Shown here: piece by piece, positions 1 to 12,253 of the stretch
Layout of the letters: each line of letters starts with the position of its first letter
How positions within the stretch are numbered: the stretch's first letter is position 1
NCBI GenBank assembly: GCA_963920665.1
Contig: OY987269.1
Location: forward strand, 20,958,501-21,022,500
Direction of reading: 5' to 3'
Length of the DNA stretch: 64,000 nt
Source of the DNA: Straminergon stramineum
Taxonomy: Eukaryota; Streptophyta; Bryopsida; Hypnales; Calliergonaceae
Program-made: the position numbers and the translations under genes
Notes under the pieces: model-generated
The model's database searches: none
What the model was told of the DNA's origin: nothing
The model's input: the letters and a program-made list of their open reading frames with translations, nothing else

Positions 1-3000
1 ATGATGAAAGAGCTCTTGGTTGAAAAGAAGGTTCTTCTAATACTAGATGATATCAAGGACGATTCTCAAGTGCTTGATATAGTACCTCCTAGCATTGTAC
101 AAGCTAGCAAGGGTACCACGGTGATTCTTACAACACGTGATTGGAGTACAATACAATCATTTGTGGGCTTTGATGGAAAATTGGATGTTGAATTGTTAGA
201 TGAAAAGGTAGCAACAACACTTTTCACTACTCACCTTTCTTGGGGTGTAGGTCCTTTACCCTTGGACTTTGAAAACTTACGCAAGCATGTTGTAAAAGCT
301 TGCAATGGCTTGCCTTTGAGCTTGAAAGTGATGGGTGTGTTTCTCCGTGATAAAGAGAGGTTGCGAAATTGGGAACGAGCATTACAAAGGATGGCAAGAG
401 GAAGGAATTTGGATGGCAATGAAGAGATTTGGAACACCTTGCAAATTAGCTTTGATGGCTTGACCAAGGATGTTGAAAAGAGGATGTTTTTGGACATGGC
501 TTGTTTCTTTTGTCGAGATGTGTATCTGTCTGGCATATCAAGAGTGATAATCTTGTACATGTGGTCCAAAGATGGCATCCTTCCACATAATGAATTGCAA
601 AGGTTGATTGACATGTCATTGTTGAAGGTCAATGAAGATGGTGACATACTCGAGATGCATGACCAACTTCGTGATATGGGACGAAAGATTGCCAAGGATA
701 CAAGAATTTGGAAAGCATCCATGATCCCCGAAAGCGGATTTTCATGCAAGGTAACATTTTACTATTGCATTAGGCATGATAAGAATTGCAAGTTTTCTTA
801 TATACATTTGAATGTTGTTAGTGATGATTCAAACCCATATACTTTCAAGAATGATAAGTTATGATTGAAATGTTAGAAGTCCATTATCATTTGTAGCCTT
901 TTTATGAAGATGTAATACATTCTAATGAAAACTTTCTTGAATGTAGGATGTTGAGGTTCTTGAAGGCATTTCTTTACAAGGGACTATGAACCATCATGGG
1001 CCTTTGTTGAAACATGACAATTCTTTTGATTTTCCGAACCTTCGTGTGTTGATTTTGGAAAGTGCTTCAAGTATTAATGAAGCTTATTTTGATAACCTGG
1101 ATTCATTACTTCAATTGGCTATACAATGTCCTAAATTGGAAGCTTTGATACTAGGAGATTGCCAAGGTTTTATTCCATTGTCAAGTAAACTTTCTGCAAA
1201 GACTAGATTTACTCTTAATAAGAGGATATCAAAACTTTGTGGTACTAGTACATCATTAAAGATTCTTGATCTTAAGAGACTTACGTTCCTCAAGAAATTA
1301 CCAAAAAGATTTGCATCAAGCAATATCCTATTGAGACTAGATTTGAGTTTTTGTGATGCATTGGCGACATTGCCAAAGGAAGTGGGGAACTTGTCTTCCT
1401 TGACCACTCTCAATTTGGAGAAGTGTTCAAAATTGGTGTCATTGCCAAAGGAAGTAGGGAACTTGTCTTCCTTGACCACTCTCAATTTGGAGAAGTGTTC
1501 AAGTTTGGCGACATTGCCAAAGGAAGTAGGGAACTTGTCTTCCTTGACCACTCTCAATTTGGGTGGTTGTTCAAGTTTGGCGTCATTGCCAAAGGAAGTG
1601 GGGAACTTGTCTTCCTTGACCACTCTCAATTTGAAGAATTGTTCAAGTTTGGCGTCATTGCCAAAGGAAGTGGGGAACTTGTCTTCCTTGACCACTCTCC
1701 ACTTGTGGGGTTGTTCAAGTTTGGCGTCATTGCCAAAGGAAGTGGGGAACTTGTCTTCCTTGACCACTCTCAATTTGAAGAATTGTTCAAGTTTGACGAC
1801 ATTGCCAAAGGAAGTGGGGAACTTGTCTTCCTTGACCACGCTCAATTTGTGGGGTTGTTCAAGTTTGGCGTCATTGCCAAAAGAAGTGGGGAACTTGTCT
1901 TCCTTGACCACTCTTGATTTGTCCTCTTTTTCAAGTTTGGTGTCATTGCCAAAGGAAGTGGGGAACTTGTCTTCCTTGACCACTCTCAATTTGTGGAATT
2001 GTTCAAGTTTGGCGTCATTGCCAAAGGAAGTGGGGAACTTGTCTTCCTTGACCACTCTCAATTTGAAGAATTGTTCAAGTTTGGCGTCATTGCCAAAGGA
2101 AGTGGGGAACTTGTCTTCCTTGACCACTCTCAATTTGAAGAAGTGTTCAAGTTTGGCGTCATTGCCAAAGGAAGTGGGGAACTTGTCTTCCTTGACCACC
2201 CTCAATTTGCATGGTTGTTCAAGTTTGGTGTCACTGCCAAAGGAAGTAGGGAACTTGTCTTCCTTGACCACTCTGAATTTGGGTGGTTATTCAAGTTTGG
2301 CGACATTGCCAAAAGAAGTGGGGAACTTGTCTTCCTTGACCACCCTCAATTTGCATGGTTGTTCAAGTTTGGCGTCATTGCCAAAGGAAGTGGGGAACTT
2401 GTCTTCCTTGACCACTCTCAATTTGTGGAATTGTTCAAGTTTGGCGTCATTGCCAAAGGAAGTGGGGAACTTGTCTTCCTTGACCACTTTCCATTTGTGG
2501 GGTTGTTCAAGTTTGGCGTCATTGCCAAAGGAAGTGGGGAATTTGTCTTCCTTGACCACTCTCCACTTGTGGAGTTGTTCAAGTTTGGCGTCATTGCCAA
2601 AGGAAGTGGGGAACTTGTCTTCCTTGACCACCCTCAATTTTCTGGATTGTTCAAGTTTGGCATCATTGCCAAAGGAAGTAGGGAACTTGTCTTCCTTGAC
2701 CACTCTGAATTTGGGTGGTTGTTCAAGTTTGGCGACATTGCCAAAAGAAGTGGGGAACTTGTCTTCCTTGACCACCCTCAATTTGCATGGTTGTTCAAGT
2801 TTGGCGACATTGCCAAAGGAAGTGGGGAACTTGTCTTCCTTGACCACTTTCCATTTGTGGGGTTGTTTAAGTTTGGCGTCATTGTCAAAGGAAGTGGGGA
2901 ACTTGTCTTCCTTGACCACTCTTGATTTGAGTGGTTGTTTGAGGTTGGCGTCATTGCCAAAGGAAGTGGGGAACTTGTCTTCCTTGACCACCCTCAATTT

Positions 3001-3463
3001 GCATGGTTGTTCAAGTTTGGCATCATTGCCAAAGGAAGTAGGGAACTTGTCTTCCTTGACCACTCTGAATTTGGGTGGTTGTTCAAGTTTGGCGACATTG
3101 CCAAAAGAAGTGGGGAACTTGTCTTCCTTGACCACCCTCAATTTGCATGGTTGTTCAAGTTTGGCGACATTGCTAAAGGAAGTGGGGAACTTGTCTTCCT
3201 TGACCACTCTTGATTTGAGTGGTTGTTGGAGGTTGACGTCATTGCCAAAGGAAGTGGGGAACTTGTCTTCCTTGACCACTCTTGATTTGAGTGCTTGTTT
3301 GAGGTTGGCGTCATTTCCAAAGGAAGTGGGGAAATTGTATTCCTTGACCACCCTCAATTTGCATGGTTGTTCAAGTTTGGTGTCACTGCCAAAGGAAGTG
3401 AAGAACTTGTCTTCATTGACCACTGTCGATTGGGGTGACTATTCAAAGTTGGTGGCATTGTGA
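1..3463 (+). CDS. TIR-NB-LRR-type disease resistance gene, 5' end outside window (exons 1-750 and 947-3463)
   Basis: Intracellular immune receptor of the plant NLR class, which senses pathogen molecules in the cytoplasm. The visible NB-ARC part has kinase-2 (KVLLILDD, residues 10-17), RNBS-B (GTTVILTTRD, 38-47), GLPL (CNGLPL, 101-106), a TNL-type RNBS-D (FLDMACFF, 163-170) and MHD (219-221). The P-loop and any TIR domain would lie before base 1, so the ATG at base 1 is probably not the true start. Exon 1 ends at AAG (748-750) before GT at 751. Exon 2 starts at 947 after TTGAATGTAG, in phase 0, and its first codons (DVEVLEGISLQG) resemble the NB-ARC to LRR linker of TNLs. Joined visible coding length is 1088 codons. 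A short irregular LRR region is followed by 29 almost identical 24-residue LRRs. The stop at 3461-3463 comes from a one-base loss within a repeat, so the protein may once have been longer. Class is secure; the specificity is unknown. Confidence 0.9.
751..946 (+). other. Intron between NB-ARC and LRR exons
   Basis: GT at 751 follows AAG, and AG at 945-946 follows a T-rich stretch. Removing these 196 bases joins the two open frames in phase 0. Without removal the first frame runs into a stop at 862-864. TNL genes commonly have an intron at this point. Confidence 0.85.
1370..3463 (+). repeat. 72-bp coding tandem repeat: 29 LRR units
   Basis: Each unit encodes 24 residues of the form LPKEVGNLSSLTTLNLxxC followed by SSLAS or a close variant. 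The period stays at 72 bases with no in-frame indel. Most units differ almost only in the two residues before the cysteine (EK, GG, KN, WG, HG, WN, WS, SG, SA, LD), in N/H/D at the asparagine position, and in A/V/T plus S/T in the spacer. The last two units and the tail are more diverged. A three-unit block (HG, GG, HG types) recurs near 2200-2400 and 3000-3200, with a variant near 2630-2830. Confidence 0.95.
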
Positions 3464-3990
3464 AGGAAGTGGAGAACTTGTCTTTCTTGAACACTCTCAA
3501 TTTGCACTCGTGTTTAAGCTTTGAGGCATTTTCAAAGGAAAACTTGCCTTTTCAAAAGAAAACATTTTCATAGGTCCTTAAGCTTGTTGGTATTGCAAAG
3601 GAAGTGGAGAACTTGCTGCCCTGACTACTCTCAATTTGTAGTCTTGTATAAGCTTGGCGACTGTGGCATTGGGATGTGAGGAACTTTCTTCTTTGACCAC
3701 TCTCAATTTGGAATGTTGTTCATAGATTGCGGTAGTGTCGAAGGAAGTGAGGAACTTGTCTTTCTTTACTACTGTCCATTTGGGCTCCTGTTGAAGCTGA
3801 CAATATTATTGTAAGAAGTGGGGAATATGTCTTCTTTCAACATTCTTGATTTGCACCCTTGTTTAAGCTTCACAACATTGCTAAAAGAAGTAGGGAACTT
3901 ATCTCCTTTGATCATTCTCAATTTGGATAGGTGTTCAAGCTTGGTGGTATTTCCAAAGGAAGTGGAGAACCTTCTTTACTCAATAATTTT
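3464..3990 (+). pseudogene. Decayed LRR units downstream of the stop
   Basis: After the TGA at 3461-3463 the DNA still matches the 72-bp unit about seven times (for example AAGGAAGTGGAGAACTTG at 3470, 3598 and 3957), but with indels and stops. The TGA arises because TTGCCAAAGG of the array has become TTGTGAAGG, one base short. A piece at 3818-3990 still reads as LRR (LLKEVGNLSPLIILNLDRC). This is the former 3' end of the array, now probably untranslated. Confidence 0.8.
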
Positions 3991-5952
3991 CTTTGGTAGG
4001 GACATGCTAATAGTTGTTAAGAGCCTACATGAAGACCAATGTAGTGTGTCCTTTATATAAAAATTATAAGTGAAATCAAGAAAATTCTAGGGTCATGTTT
4101 CTATAAAGAAACATATACAATTAATAAAGGATATCTTTTCTGCGCATGTATAAGAGGAAAATTATAAGTAGTTGGGGGAGTTTTTTTATTTATAGTGTAT
4201 TAGGTGTTTGTAGCTTGAATATGTGTATTCAATGGTAAAGGATATTAGTGTACATTACTCCAAAGGTTATTTAAACTACATCTAATATTAAATGCAAATA
4301 CTATGGAGGTTTGTATACTATAGTTTGCATATTTTTATGTCACAATGCATTTAGAAACACCCAAGAGCAAAGAACAATTCCCTTGAAAAATAAATCCAAA
4401 TTTGTCTCATAGCATAGGACAATGCAATCTTTTTCTACTTGATAAAGCAACACACATCCTTAAGAACATGTATTTATAACACATGATTGGAGAAATTTGG
4501 ACTCCTTCATCCTTAACCCCTAAGTGCCTAAGCCATTCCAAGTATTTTGACCATGAAAAAATAGCATAGGCTTATAGTTATTCCCAACCCCAAAAAATGT
4601 TGCTTTTTTCAAAATCTAATCGTATGGATGTCTAAAGAGCTTGTTTATTAGTGTGTGTACCAATTTAGAGAGCAAAATTGCATAGAAGTTGTGAGATTGT
4701 AACAAGAGAAATACACATTTTTTATTTTTAGTATCCCACCCCTCCCCCACAATGTTTTAGAAATTTGCATATAAGATTTTTTGGGGATTGGAGGTGACAT
4801 GACCAACTAAAAATTGTGTTAGCACACTAAAATGCACTTCCAAAAACCTTAAGTTCAAATGAAGAGCTATCAAACTCATTACACAATCCACCTTGCAATT
4901 GTTGAAATGCAATTTTTTTTAATAAGTAGAAATCGCAATTAACTCCAAATCAACATTTGCATGTTTGAATTTTCAATGGTGAATATGATGAAAAGACTTT
5001 ACTCTTTCCATTGTGACCATTTTCAAAGCAAATGGATAAGAACAATGTTTTAGATCTCTAATCAAGTGAAATAGACAAGCTTTTCTTAAAGCCAAGAAAT
5101 CAAATAAAATTTGCACGTTTTACTCTTCCACTAAGATACATATATGCCTTTGAGGACCTCTCAAAAATTAAGTATTTCCCTTTTTCTGTGAAAAATAAAA
5201 AATTTCAGTAGTTAATCTTTGAAACTACCCTTAAAAAATTTCGAAGTGGTCACAAGAATTTAACTACCCATTCCAAAATGAGCCTGAAATTTCAAGTTGA
5301 CCAAATATGGTCGATGAGGTAGTTAGGGGTTAAGAACCTTAAACTTAGAATGCCAAGTTGGACACTATGGAAATCATCCCTTTTTTTACTTTGTGAATCA
5401 TTTGTTTAAAAACAGTCCAAAACAATTGTTAAAGGTCAAACTATTGTGCAAGACCTCCCCTTCTCATACAAGATTCCAAGGATGAACATCTGCACTTCTA
5501 TCTTACTTAATAAAATTCTTTGTCATCCATCAAATACTTTTTGGTTGTTGTATCATTCTAAGGTTAAGGGATTAACCCTAAAAGTATGAGACCTATTACC
5601 AAAGTGACTTTTCAAAAATGATATGATTATTGGACCAGTAGTTGCATTCTTCATTTCTACAGTGACCTAGAAAATCATCCATCAAACACATTTTGGCCTT
5701 AGTGTCCTTACAAGGTTAAGCATGCCCCTTGTCACCTATCACCTAGCTCTCATCAAAGATATTGTATACCTAAATATTTTAAATACTAAATCTTCATATA
5801 TTACACATTGTATTCTTTCATCAAACCTTTGAGTACATTCTTGCCTAGGATGAAAAAAAGGTATAGTGTAAATTTCAACCTTGTGGGCTAAAGAAAAATT
5901 TAAAATATAACTCATGTAAGTATAAATAATTATTTTTAAATTGAGAGTTTGC
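3991..5952. other. Non-coding AT-rich DNA
   Basis: No convincing gene. Short fragments such as GGGGTTAAG near 5327 and GGATTAACCCTAAAAG near 5567 resemble ends of the TTAA-flanked elements seen elsewhere in the window, and 5440-5720 looks like degraded pieces of them. Otherwise nothing recognised. Confidence 0.5.
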
Positions 5953-6885
5953 TTAACCCCTAAACGCCCAAACTGCGTTTTTTGGCAACATAGCGATTTT
6001 GGGCAGCTCACTACGAATGGAGTTTTTCTTATTTTTCTTTGAAATTTTCACACAACATGTGCCCGAGGAGTATCTTTAAGGCCCAACAATTTTCATAACT
6101 TTTGACTTCATGGTTAAAAAGTTATTGCATGATATGTAATTTTCATTGCTCTTCGGGCAGCCCAAAAAATTCTTTAAAAAATACTTTTTTAAGAAATAAA
6201 AATTTGAAATTGGTTTTCTAGATTTATATGTACATGGAAAGCTTTGAATCATTCCATTTTGATTTATGAGATGAAAGTTATGAGGCGTTTTAGTTTGCGG
6301 GCAGTTCCGGATTCTCTACTCTAAAATAAACTTTGAAGTCCTTTATTTCACTTAATTTTCAATATTTTTTGAAAAAAATAAAATCATAGGGTGTGGATAT
6401 TTTAGTAAAACATTACAACCATTGGGATTGGAATTTTTCAATTCCATAACAAAATTCTTCACAATTTAGTATTTTGAATCATTCTCTACTTCTTTGTACT
6501 TACTTTCTTTTTCCTATATGTTGTACAATTTCAAATGATTTGAATTTTTTCAAGCATGTAGCCAACTTGCCTTGAAGAATTAATCCAAAGAGTAACCACC
6601 ATTTTGGAATTTTTTTCATACAAATGTGGCCTTGTGAAGTGCAGCTGCCCGTTTTTTCACAGGGCCAGAAAAAGGATTTTTGCTAATTCAAACGCTAATA
6701 TCTTACAATCTACACGGTGAAAAATTCTGAAATTTTTTCCACATCTTCTCAAATAAGTTTCATACAAGATCTTACGGTTACATGTTTCCAAAAATGTTTT
6801 TTTCCAAAAATTTGGTACTTGTTCTAGAAATGACAGTTTTGGAGCGTTTTTGGTGAAAACATAGTTGAAAACATTTAGGGGTTAA
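5953..6885 (+). mobile_element. TTAA-flanked non-autonomous DNA element, copy A
   Basis: The 933-bp segment starts TTAACCCCTAAACG and ends CATTTAGGGGTTAA, giving a 12-base inverted terminal repeat counting the TTAA. It has no coding capacity. Homologous copies occur at 46455-47560 (+), 52690-53627 (-) and 57957-58892 (+), with a truncated one at 12254-12676 (+). Shared internal landmarks are GGCAACATA near the left end and GTGAAGTGCAGCTGCCCG about 690 bases in. TTAA at both borders followed by CCC is the pattern of piggyBac-type insertions; the superfamily assignment is inferred from ends only. Confidence 0.7.
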
Positions 6886-7424
6886 TCAAACCACAAGAAA
6901 TTTAACCTTTAAGGGATATACATAGAACAAAAAGTCCCCTCCCTCCCTAAAGAATTTGTATGTCCTCACTATTCTCTAATTTCATCATCTAATTATTTTC
7001 AAAGATTATAGTTCCATGGGAGCAAAATACAACCTTGAAAAGTTCCAAGATAGAACTCACTTGCCATAGTATGTGTCACACATGATTAGGATGAAGATTT
7101 TCTTCCTTGATACAAAAGAATATTAAAAACTAAAATTAGGAATCGATTTCAATTTCATTTGTGGAATTTCATTTCTTTTTCTAAAAAATCCTTTATCAAA
7201 GCCTCTTTTTTGTAGTGTGATTCTAATGGGATGATTTCTTGATGGAACGTGAGAGGGTTCATTGTCATAAAGTTTGAAGGCAAAAATTTTGAGTACTCAT
7301 AATGTTTGGTGAAAAAGTAATTATTTTTGAGATTTAATATGAGTATGTATTAATTTTTTCACTTTCCAAAGAGCTAGCACTCTCATAGTTTGGAATTAAG
7401 ATGTAAAAATTGTGGGCAAGGAAG
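6886..7424. other. Non-coding AT-rich DNA
   Basis: No open frame or recognisable repeat unit; I see nothing in it. Confidence 0.4.
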
Positions 7425-7770
7425 TAATGGAGTGATGAGTTGCCTTTGAATGGAAGAGAGATAACTTTGAATGGCTATAAAAGTCAAAGAGTATAATCTT
7501 GTGAGTTCAAATTTGGAGAGTTTCTTGATATTTATGTTAACTTTTTGAAGAATCTTTATACTTTTACTTTGAAATTAGAGAGAGAGAGAGATATGGACTT
7601 GAAGGTAGAATAATGAAGAATTGCCTTTGAATTGAAGAGAGAAAATCTTGGACGGCTATGAAAGTTAAACAATATGAGATTTTGATTTGAAATTTGAAGT
7701 ACCTATAAATTTTTGTGTTAGCCCTTCAAAAAGATAATACACTTTTCAATTAGAGTTTTAGAGCAAATTT
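7425..7770. repeat. Diverged tandem duplication, about 181-bp period
   Basis: The block around TTGCCTTTGAATGGAAGAG (7438) recurs at 7619 as TTGCCTTTGAATTGAAGAG. The following bases match too (GGCTATAAAAGTCAAA and GGCTATGAAAGTTAAA). A GA-rich run (7575-7592) ends the first copy. Non-coding. Confidence 0.6.
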
Positions 7771-7999
7771 GGCATTCAATTTCATACTGAAAACTTCTTC
7801 AAGGGACTTTTGAGGTTCATATACAACTCTTCTTATCTCTATACAACTCTATGGTATTTTTTTCCTATAAGGTTCATTCAAGTATGAACATGACTTGGAG
7901 TATTTTATGGGGTTTATTTTTCACTTAATCATGAACTTCTTTATACTCTCAGCCAATTCTAATTGTAGGTAGAAATCTAGTGTTTTTCCAAGGCAAGGC

Positions 8000-8740
8000 A
8001 AAACCTCTTCTTGACATCACATTGTGGAAGATGTAGCTTTTAAAGTTTCAACAATTCATTGTGAAAAATGAGAAAAGGCTACAAATTTGTACTCTCTAAT
8101 TGCATGGATTGAAACTCAAATTTGTATACAATGAAGGAGCCATAATAGTACTAACTCAATGGCAAAGTTGAATCCAAAACAAAACAAAACATTTATTATT
8201 TATTGAAAGAGGGAAAGCAAAACATAAACGACAACAATGGAAAAGTCATCATAAAGAAGATGCACTAGTTGGCAATACAATCAAGTGCCCTTTGCATCAA
8301 GGAAGTAGCACCTTCCAAAGTAAAGAAAACGTAATGCCAAAAATGAGAGTATGTGAGAAACTCATAATCCTACTTACACAAATTGAGACTCAATTTTGTC
8401 TAAAGTAAATAAGCCACTTTGAGTATTGGTTCAATCCCAAAGCCAATCTTAAAACAAAATAAGTTTATGATTATTGAGAGACAAAAAATAAAGCACAACA
8501 AACACTCAAATATGGCATACACAAGACATGCTAGCCGACAATGCAAACATGCACCCTTTGCCTTTTCAAGGTAGCAACTTTCAAAGTTTAAGCAATTCAA
8601 TGTCGAAAACTCTAAATGGAAGTATGTTACAAATCTACAACACTCATTTTGAAAATTGCACCTCAAATTTGTATGGAAACCCCCACAATAATCTCTCAAT
8701 TATATGCCTAATCAAAGACAAACTCCATTCTTCATAAACA
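8000..8740. repeat. Diverged tandem repeat, about 265-bp period, three copies
   Basis: CTAGTTGGCAATACAATC (8267) matches CTAGCCGACAATGCAAAC (8531), and the next 200 bases correspond, including CACCTTCCAAAGT with CAACTTTCAAAGT. A third, weaker copy covers about 8000-8210 (TTTTAAAGTTTCAACAATTC). Non-coding. Confidence 0.5.
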
Positions 8741-9589
8741 AAACACCAATTATACCATAACACAATTAAACCACACCAACACTCCAAAATTCTAAATCTA
8801 GTGCACTGGCCCCCTCTGCCCTTCACCTCATTGCAACTCCATATTTCAAACCTTCATCAATTTAATATAAAAAATGAGTGTCCCTAGCATCTCCCAATCC
8901 TTGTTTGTTGATTAAAAATCATCTTATACAATCTTTGCCTATCAAAGTAATCTGATGGAACAAGCCCTTGACTTGCATCGTAGTACCCTTGCAATGGGGG
9001 AATGACCACCTTCCTCACCCCTCCTTCCTTCATACTTCGCACAACAAAGATTACCCCCAAAATCACACACTTTGATCTCCTACAATAAAAACACACGGCT
9101 CCAAATTATTGAACAAGTCCTTATAATCATAGGTAGAGTGAAACTGCCATCCTTGCTTTACAGCCAAGCAACCATTGTAATGAACCTTCACTTTGTCTTC
9201 ATCCTTGAGGGATGATCCCATGCCTTGGCAAATATCAAGAGCTTCACACTGCTAGAATTCTCAAGCTTATAAAATTTAGGTTGGGACTTGTTATAATCTC
9301 ACCTTCTCTCTATGCTGCAATTGCCAATTTTGGGAAAAGAGATGAGGGAGAGGGAGAGTAATCCTATGTCATAGCCAAGGTGTAGGAACACAACACACCA
9401 AGGGTCTCACGGCTTCATTGTGCAGTTCTTGTTTAGGAAATTGTGAGGGTTTGAACATTGTAGTGGGGATGCGATTTGATTAGGGTTTGGTGTACAAGAG
9501 ATTGGGGAATAGAGATAGAGAAGTGACAAAGCAAGACTGCAGGCCAACTTCACATCATAAACACAAGCATGTCCTCTGGTTGAATATTC
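8741..9589. other. Non-coding DNA
   Basis: Slightly richer in C than its surroundings. Contains only short open frames without recognisable content. Nothing identified. Confidence 0.4.
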
Positions 9590-9900
9590 AAATATAGAAG
9601 CTTCAAATCAAAATCAAAAGCATGTGTGTAGCTTGAATATCTGAATATACAAAGCTTCAAATCAGAAACAAAAGCATGACATATCATGCTTGATCATTTA
9701 AATACAAAAGCTTCAAATCAGAAGCAAAAGCATGTGTGCTATTTGAATATCTTAATACAACAGTATCAAATCTGAAACAAAAGCTTCAAATCTTTAAAAA
9801 AAAAACATGTGTGCTGCTTGAAGATCTAGATACAAAGGGCTTAAATGAGAACAAAAAGTTTGTGTGCTGCATGAGGATCTAGATATGTGAAGCCCAAATT
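9590..9900. repeat. Minisatellite, about 55-70 bp unit, five copies
   Basis: The core GCTTCAAATCAGAAACAAAAG followed by CATGTGTGCTGCTTGAATATC repeats near 9600, 9654, 9710 and 9783, with a decayed copy at about 9840-9900. Unit length varies. Non-coding. Confidence 0.65.
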
Positions 9901-11035
9901 AAGCCCAAAATGTTTGTAGCATTTCATAAAGAGCATGCCTAAGATAGTGATGAAAGAACTTTGAACCAACATAATTTTAGGGTGATTGCACAAAAGATTG
10001 GTTGATTTTGTAGCGTTTGGGGCCTTTTGGATAGTACTATGACCTCCTGAAATAAATAAATATATAAAATGTGGATAATTTAGTATAAAATTAAAAATAT
10101 CATATCACCAAAATTTATGACCTAAAAAACATAGGTCAAAATTTATTCACGAAATAGAAGGACGAATTTTTTAAGAAAATAGACACTTTGATGTTTAAAT
10201 TATTGGAAAATAGGAAGAAACATTTTAAAAATTGAAGAAAAAATTGACCATTTGTAAAAAGTTTATAGAGATTAGCTTCTTCTATAAATATAATAAAAAG
10301 AAGTATCTTCAAGTGTCTAAGAAGTTGTGCCCTAGGGAGCCCTATTTATCAAATATGGAGGTCATAAAATAATCTATTTCTAGATGCTCCTAATATGGAA
10401 CATGATTGAATACTATAGAAAAAGACCATAAAAATTTTAGCTCTAGATCATTAATTTTGGGTACTTGACATTCCCCAAATCCACTAAACCTAAAAGTATG
10501 ATAAATTAACAAAATAGACTTTTACATATAATATAATTTTTTGAATCTTTTGGAAAAGAAGGGGTATGATTACAACAAAAGCATCCATCTCCAATATAAA
10601 AAAATTCAAGTTAATCAAGTTCATGATTCAAAAGTTGTAGTGAATCACAAGTCCATCATTCTATGTGTAACATAAAAAAGGACCAATGTTTTTTGCAAAC
10701 CACATCTAGCATATTGTATCCAAATAATGTAGCACTTGATGCATTAGAATCCTCTATTTTTTGCTAACAAAACATAAACAATTTGACCAAAATATGCATA
10801 AAGTGGTGACCATAATGCCAAAAGTGATGATTATGGATGTCTAATGCACCTCACCAATCATGATTTTTTCCTTTTCTGCATTGTAACCATTACCACAAAT
10901 GCGATGGTGAAAGTTGCTAGCAATGTGTTGTGTCCATACCTATATTAGGAAGAATTAAATTGCCTTAAGGTAACTGTAATTCACACTTAGAATTGCAAAA
11001 TATTTGATGTCTTAATAACCCCATCAAGAAACTAA
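9901..11035. other. Non-coding AT-rich DNA
   Basis: No gene, RNA or repeat recognised in this stretch. Confidence 0.4.
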
Positions 11036-11271
11036 CCCCTCATTGCATTAGTACTCTTGCAATGGTTCAGTAGTCCAATATTGAAATTGTACTCTGGCAA
11101 TATTGTAATTAGTATTGCAACAATACATTTTAGTACATTTTTAGTAGGTACACTGAAAATGTATTCTTGCAATACTATTTGCAATATTTCTAGAGTACAA
11201 TTTCAATATCGCATTGTTCAACCATTGCAATAGTACTGATGCAGTACTAATGCAAATAATGCAATTGGGGG
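11036..11271. mobile_element. 236-bp foldback (MITE-like) element
   Basis: Two arms of about 100 bases are inverted copies of each other. The left arm starts CCCCTCATTGCATTAGTAC; the right arm, read on the other strand, starts CCCCCAATTGCATTATTTGC. Blocks such as ATATTGAAATTGTACTCT and TAGTATTGCAA occur in both arms. The middle is short. No coding capacity and no clear target duplication. Confidence 0.7.
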
Positions 11272-12253
11272 CTTTTTCCCTATGACAGGCTCAGTAGCCA
11301 TCTAAGACTCTCATCAATCATCTTTATAAGTTAGAAAGGAATTCAAACAATTTCAAAGGAGAACAACTTCAATACACTGTCTTGGATATCACAAGGTTGG
11401 AGGCACAACTAGAAATGAATTCTCTAGAAAAAATCTGAAAAAATAATAGAAGAAAATTTACTAATTAAATAGACACCTTAATCTCCAAGCTAGTGTATTT
11501 TCAACAACCCACAACCCAAGATTGACCCGTGGGTTCTGATTTTGAAGCATAATGTTTTAAGAGAAAAAGTTTGTGAAAATTGAGAGCACAGATTTTAGAG
11601 AATCTAAGGTAGTGTGCTCATAAACCGTTCCTTTAAGGGCTGTTGGGCTTTTTTTTATGGTTTTCAAAAGCCCAAAAATATTTTCTCATTTTTCTCACTT
11701 GAAGAAAAATTGATGTAGATTCTAACACAAGTGGTTTCATATATATTGGAGCATTTGTGAATTACTTATGAATTTCCAATGAATTTTGTGGCAGGCACCT
11801 ATTTTTGATCATAGGCCTTGCAAAAACCACACACATGCATTCTGAAAAAAGATATGGCTTGAATAAAAACAAGCACTGCAACATTCTAAAATTAATACAC
11901 AAGGTTCCTAAATTCCACCATTACTAAACTTAAATGGACCCTAAACGTTTTTAACATTTGTAAGAAGGCAATTGGGCAATCAATTTTCATTTTGAAAAAT
12001 TAAGTGGACACACCCCAGCTTTGAAATGGCCCCTCCTTTGCTCTTATTCCACTCATTAGCAAAATATGAGCCAAGACCTAACAAATCTTAATCATACTCT
12101 CCCGTTGTTGGTTAGAATTCTATTTTAGATCCACTCAATATCCATTTCAAAGGTCCCTATAGGATTGTTTGAAGAAGATGGTTGTATTAAAAATATACTA
12201 ATATACTATACAAGCTTCTTAATCTACCACACAAGTTTCTTGCCAACTAATTT
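11272..12253. other. Non-coding AT-rich DNA
   Basis: No gene or repeat recognised. Confidence 0.4.

Noticed and set aside
1111..3423. Long open frames antisense to, and in other frames of, the LRR array
   Set aside because: They are 24-residue repeats produced by reading a homogeneous 72-bp unit that lacks stops in several frames. The sense frame has recognisable LRR chemistry and a correct splice junction; the others do not.
1370..3463. Regularly spaced repeats resembling a CRISPR array
   Set aside because: The repeats are contiguous coding LRR units with no unique spacers, in a plant gene.
8400..9096. Overlapping short open frames on both strands
   Set aside because: No family features; much of the region is a diverged tandem repeat.
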